The position numbers and the translations under genes are program-made. From contig OX387205.1 in assembly GCA_947561715.1 (NCBI GenBank), positions 13,893,001 through 13,957,000 of the forward strand: a stretch of DNA of 64,000 nt, written 5' to 3'. Position 1 is the stretch's first letter. Every line of letters starts with the position of its first letter. Below the pieces are notes generated by a model. It was not told where the DNA came from. It saw only the letters and a list, made by a program, of their open reading frames with translations, and did no database searches. Positions 60,507 to 64,000 of the stretch are shown piece after piece. Origin of the DNA: Ascidia mentula. Taxonomy: Eukaryota > Chordata > Ascidiacea > Phlebobranchia > Ascidiidae.

Positions 60507-63500
60507 TCACAATTTTTCATCAAACACTGCTTCATCCACAATCTCAACTCCATCAACGTGGAGGCTGAGTGAGGCGCTGTTGCCTCGTCTGCTCGTCTTC
60601 CCTTCGCTACTTTGTCTGATCACAACCTCGTGGTTGCTGCTCTTTCCATCCTTGTTGTTAGAAGGTTTCCGCCCTACAAGACGCATCGCTTCGCTTATCC
60701 AGATGGAAGCTCTGCTCAATGATCGCCCGGTCTTCAGTGCTTCGATGTGTTCGGCTGCGTAAGTTGGTTGGAAATTAAGTTGGATCGCAAACGAGAACTA
60801 AGAATACAGTGCTGTTCTTTTTTTTTCAGGTATTTAATTTTAAAGAACTGTTCGTCTGGCATAAGGTTACGAGATTCTTAGGTTTTTGATGTTAATGCAC
60901 AAGGTAACTTGTTGCCACATAACCCTGAAGAAGTCTCACCGGATGAGAGACGAAACATCGGTCATAATAATCTCGTAACTTAAGGCCAGAAAAACAGTTC
61001 AAAAGAGAAGAACTTCCGAACTAATCTACGTGGTTTCCATTGTTACTCGGGGCCTTTATCACATGCAATTTTAGGAAAGAAACTCTCAAAGCAAACAATA
61101 TGTTCATAGGCTCCATTTTGATAATAATTGGTCGCCTCTTGTGGTGCCTGTTGGTACTTATTTAAATTTATCTTAGATTTTATAGTTGTACAGGGATATG
61201 AAGGGCGGGGGCCTCTTTTTAGATATCACATTCGATTGCAGGAAAGACAAGGCATTTGTCAGTTTCCTTGTCTTGGAGTTTTGTGTTATTTATTTACTGT
61301 TTAGTCAACATTGTAACAAACTCAAACTTAAAACGAATAACTTGTATGTCACTCTGTGAAATTAGCAACAACTACGCAAATATTTATATCTTAAATATCT
61401 TCCCCGATCAAAACTTACCACTTGCTGTGCTCGTGTATTCCTTTGACGAACTCGCTTGTGATTTAACGACGGACGTTTTCCCGTACCTTTTGCTGCCGTC
61501 GACTCCGTTCGTTTTCTGATTCAGGCAAAACAAAAAACGATTTGGGATTTTGTCCAAGTGTAGTTTGACAACAACAAATATAAAAAACATTTACACATTG
61601 AAGTGACAAAGCTATTTAACCTATGGTTAGTTTTTCTGATCAGTAAAGTGAGCAGTCCTGTTGAACCAGTTATACAACAGGTTTAAATTGCTAGTGAGAC
61701 TGTTTTCAAAGCTCAGTCTGCCTGCATATTAATACCAGTTGAAGCAAACAGCGTTTGGGTACTTTTGGCGGGTTGCAGTACTCTTGGGTAGGTGTAAATA
61801 CTTGCTAAATGTAAGTACTTGCATATTATATACAAGCCATGAACAACAAACTGGATAATAGACGGCAAATCAACAAAAGTCTGATGCAATGGTTTGTTTA
61901 TCGCTAACCCTTCGCGTGAACCTTTGGCAATTGGACCGGAAGTCTGCAATACAGCTTAAGATAGAAATTTGACGACTTTGTTTTGGTACCGGGCAAACGT
62001 CATCATTGATACAAATTAGGGGTATTTCTGCCCTGTGACCGGGTAACCTAAACCACTGTGTTGTGAACGCACATAAATATTTTGCAGACTGCTCTGGAAA
62101 CATAAACTGCACGTAGGGGGGCTCCTAAATCGTCATAAACATGATTAAAAACTTTAAAACAGAAAAATCATGACATTAATTTTGCAACGTTTTTGTACCA
62201 ATTACGTATCGAAAAATAAAAAAAAAATGCAAATTTTCAGAGAAACCTCTGGTATTTTTCCTGACCTTTAACCTATTTTTTCACATAGGTAAAGTATTTA
62301 TGTACATAACCCACTTTCATTCGGAGTGATCCCATATTGTTTTTTCCATTACTATTTCTCCCTGCAGCTCTGCTCTTCCTGTTCGTGCTCCCATCCGTGC
62401 TCGTGTCCTCCTCCTTCCCGGTGCAAGGACACAGATATCTTCTCATCCTTGGGATGCGGGCGGCGTAAATGATCGGATTGCACATCGAGTTAAAGATAGC
62501 TGGACTCTGCAAACAGTGGAGAACGTTTTATTTTTGATTGTTTTTAGTGTGATTACGAAATCGCAATTTCTCAATGTGCTTCTCGGTTAAGCGACGTTAA
62601 AAATTTGGTTATTTTAGATGAACGAGAGCAAGACGACTAAAAAGAGTTGTGTGCACTCGGATCGTAACACAAAGTGGAATAATCAGTTCCTGGCTAGCTT
62701 ATATACCAGCAAGTTCAGAGCAATAGTCACCAGCTGCACTCACGATACCTTATGGGTCGAAACAGTGTGTAAAATTGTCTAAAGCTTAGAAACGAATTCC
62801 TCAAAACTCAACGTAATTATAACAGCAGTATGTAAGTTTTTCTTCTAACATTGCACATGGTACTGAATGAAAACAGCGACGCCACCATAAAATCTGTGAA
62901 AGTTTTCGCTTCAAATAAGTTTTGTCAGGAATTAACGTTTTTGTTTCTCACCATGATCGCAAACGTGATGGCTTGAGGAAGTCTGAAGTAATCATTCGTC
63001 CCATAATCGACCACGTACAAAATCATGAGAGGAGTCCAGCAGCAGAAAAAGACAGCAACCACGATCCCGAGCGTTCTGGCGAGTCGAAATTCACGCTTCA
63101 TTGAGTTTGACTTGTGACGAGAACTCGAACTCATTGCCAGGTTTCTCATTCTGTTCGCATGCAAACGCACCTGGGCCAACATATAGGAAAATTACGACTT
63201 GAATTAATTGGCAACATCGGACAAAACATTCAAACCATTGGCAGAAGTATGGAGCTATTTTTACTGCCAGGCTTAGTAAATTAATGAGAATTGTTTATCT
63301 GGCACTTGAGTCACGGAAGTGTTTATTGTAACCAACGACTCGTCCACCATCCGGCGAGACTTCCTTAGGGTTATGTGGTGGACGAAACGATGATTACAAT
63401 TAAAAACTAGGAAACCTGTACAATATGAATACACATTAGTTTATTTCTAAAGATATAAATGTTTATTAGTTGGCCGTGGGCCAACTAATTGGTTGTGCGG

Positions 63501-63979
63501 CATTGTGATTACAAAATATCCCGGTAATTACCAGTCATTTCCTGTAGTAAGCGACCTAGCATTGGCCTTTTAAACCTTGTCACGTGATTGCGACGACACC
63601 TTCGCGGTTCAGTGACCTTCGAGATGACGCACAACTAACGCGTTTAATTGGTTCTTTTTTGGCGAGCTGACTAATAACATTTGGGCAACACTTGGTAGAC
63701 GAGATTGTTAAAACAATTAACAACTGGCTCGAAGCTTGAGGCAAAAGTTGCTGTGAATTTAATAAAAATTCAACACCGTCGACTTCCTGACTCACCCTTT
63801 ATTAGTTTCGTAATTTATTACAAAATACAATCTAGAAACTTGTTAAAAACGTTTACGTTGTCACTAAATAGACAAGTATATATTTACCTTCCAAAATAAG
63901 GTGAGGTAGATTGAAGCGATGGATACGAGCATGATCAGAAAGTAAAAGAAAAGTCCAAACAGAAAGTTTTTTTTCAGAC
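60507..63979 (-). CDS. Rhodopsin-class (class A) GPCR, 3' part
   Basis: The gene enters from the right edge. Visible exons in order are 63979-63888, 63170-62952, 62506-62315, 61515-61419 and 60754-60507, 848 nt and about 282 residues, all in phase. The first holds transmembrane segment 5 (GLFFYFLIMLVSIASIYL). The second holds a basic third loop and segment 6 with the CWxP motif (FFCCWTPL). The third holds segment 7 with NSMCNPIIY, the NPxxY motif, then an RRYLCPC helix-8/palmitoylation-like stretch. A long Ser/Lys-rich tail follows over two further exons, ending VFDEKL. Segments 1-4 and the DRY motif are outside the window. The NS..NP.IYA.R pattern recalls adenosine and related MECA-group receptors, but the ligand cannot be fixed. 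Read-through of exon 62315 into its intron would give a shorter tail. Confidence 0.85.
60845..61000 (+). mobile_element. Foldback element in GPCR intron
   Basis: Arms of 32 bases at 60845-60876 and 60969-61000 are imperfect inverted copies (GAACTGTTCGTCTGGC against GGCCAGAAAAACAGTTC). The centre holds AACCCTGAAGAAGTCTCACC, then GGATGAGAGACGAAACATCG, a stem of GTCTC/GAGAC running into GAAAC. No coding capacity. It lies between GPCR exons 60754 and 61419. Confidence 0.55.
62640..62775 (+). repeat. Dispersed repeat with degenerate hammerhead-like core
   Basis: Contains CACAAAGTGGAA, then AGTCACCAGCTGCACTCACG, ATACCTTATGGGTCGAAACA and GTG. The same ordered blocks occur at 46.3 kb and, inverted, at 17.2 kb. 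The core CTGATGA is mutated here to CTCACGA. It lies in the intron between GPCR exons 62506 and 62952. Confidence 0.5.
63288..63403 (-). mobile_element. Short foldback element in GPCR intron
   Basis: TTTATTGTAACCAACGACTC (63322-63341) continues to GTCCACCAT, and the stretch is imperfectly inverted at about 63373-63402. Read on the minus strand it carries AACCCTAAGGAAGTCTCGCC and GGATGGTGGACGAGTCG, the same core as the 60.9-kb element. It ends GTGCCAGATAAACAATTC, like the other members. Confidence 0.5.
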
Positions 63980-64000
63980 CTGCAAAGATTTTTAGTGTGA

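Noticed and set aside
1..64000. CRISPR arrays, bacterial operons, phage or plasmid features
   Set aside because: No regularly spaced direct repeats, Shine-Dalgarno-led genes or long uninterrupted genes; the window is clearly intron-bearing metazoan DNA.

Overview
This window looks like nuclear DNA of an invertebrate chordate, most likely a solitary ascidian of the Ciona type. It is AT-rich. Its genes are split into many small exons with GT-AG introns. Several start codons follow an unpaired 3' splice site by only about 10-20 bases, as expected for tunicate spliced-leader genes. The gene families are metazoan: protocadherin, sushi/Ig receptors, tetraspanin, MARVEL protein and rhodopsin-class GPCR. 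The species is inferred from style and gene content, not proven. No RNA or protein data were available. Exon structures were built by hand from splice sites, reading phase and family signatures, and all five complete models close in frame.

Layout. 1-12.1 kb: mostly noncoding, with one possible first exon at the left edge (minus strand) and a triple CRE-type site near 8.3 kb. 12.2-20.9 kb: a complete 16-exon protocadherin on the minus strand (1110 residues, six cadherin repeats, one membrane span, long cytoplasmic tail). 20.9-36.7 kb: about 16 kb with no gene I can support, one weak candidate first exon at 31.4 kb and a few TATA-like sites. 36.8-46.5 kb: two head-to-tail paralogous genes (522 and 530 residues) with identical exon plans, encoding type I receptors with a cysteine-free N-terminal domain, one sushi/CCP domain, two Ig-like domains, one membrane span and a tail carrying YxN and YxxM tyrosine motifs. 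49.4-52.9 kb: a complete CD63-like tetraspanin (plus). 55.6-59.0 kb: a complete double-MARVEL, eight-span MYADM-like protein (minus). 60.5-64.0 kb: the 3' half of a class A GPCR (minus) that runs off the right edge.

The receptor pair is the most interesting part. The membrane-distal exon is only about half identical between the copies, while the sushi and first Ig domains are about 88-92% identical, and both tails keep phosphotyrosine-type motifs. This is the pattern of diversifying recognition receptors; an immune or allorecognition role is inference. A second theme is a set of short dispersed elements, several of them foldbacks, that share small stem-loops resembling hammerhead-ribozyme cores. 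They lie in introns of the protocadherin, receptor and tetraspanin genes and around the GPCR.
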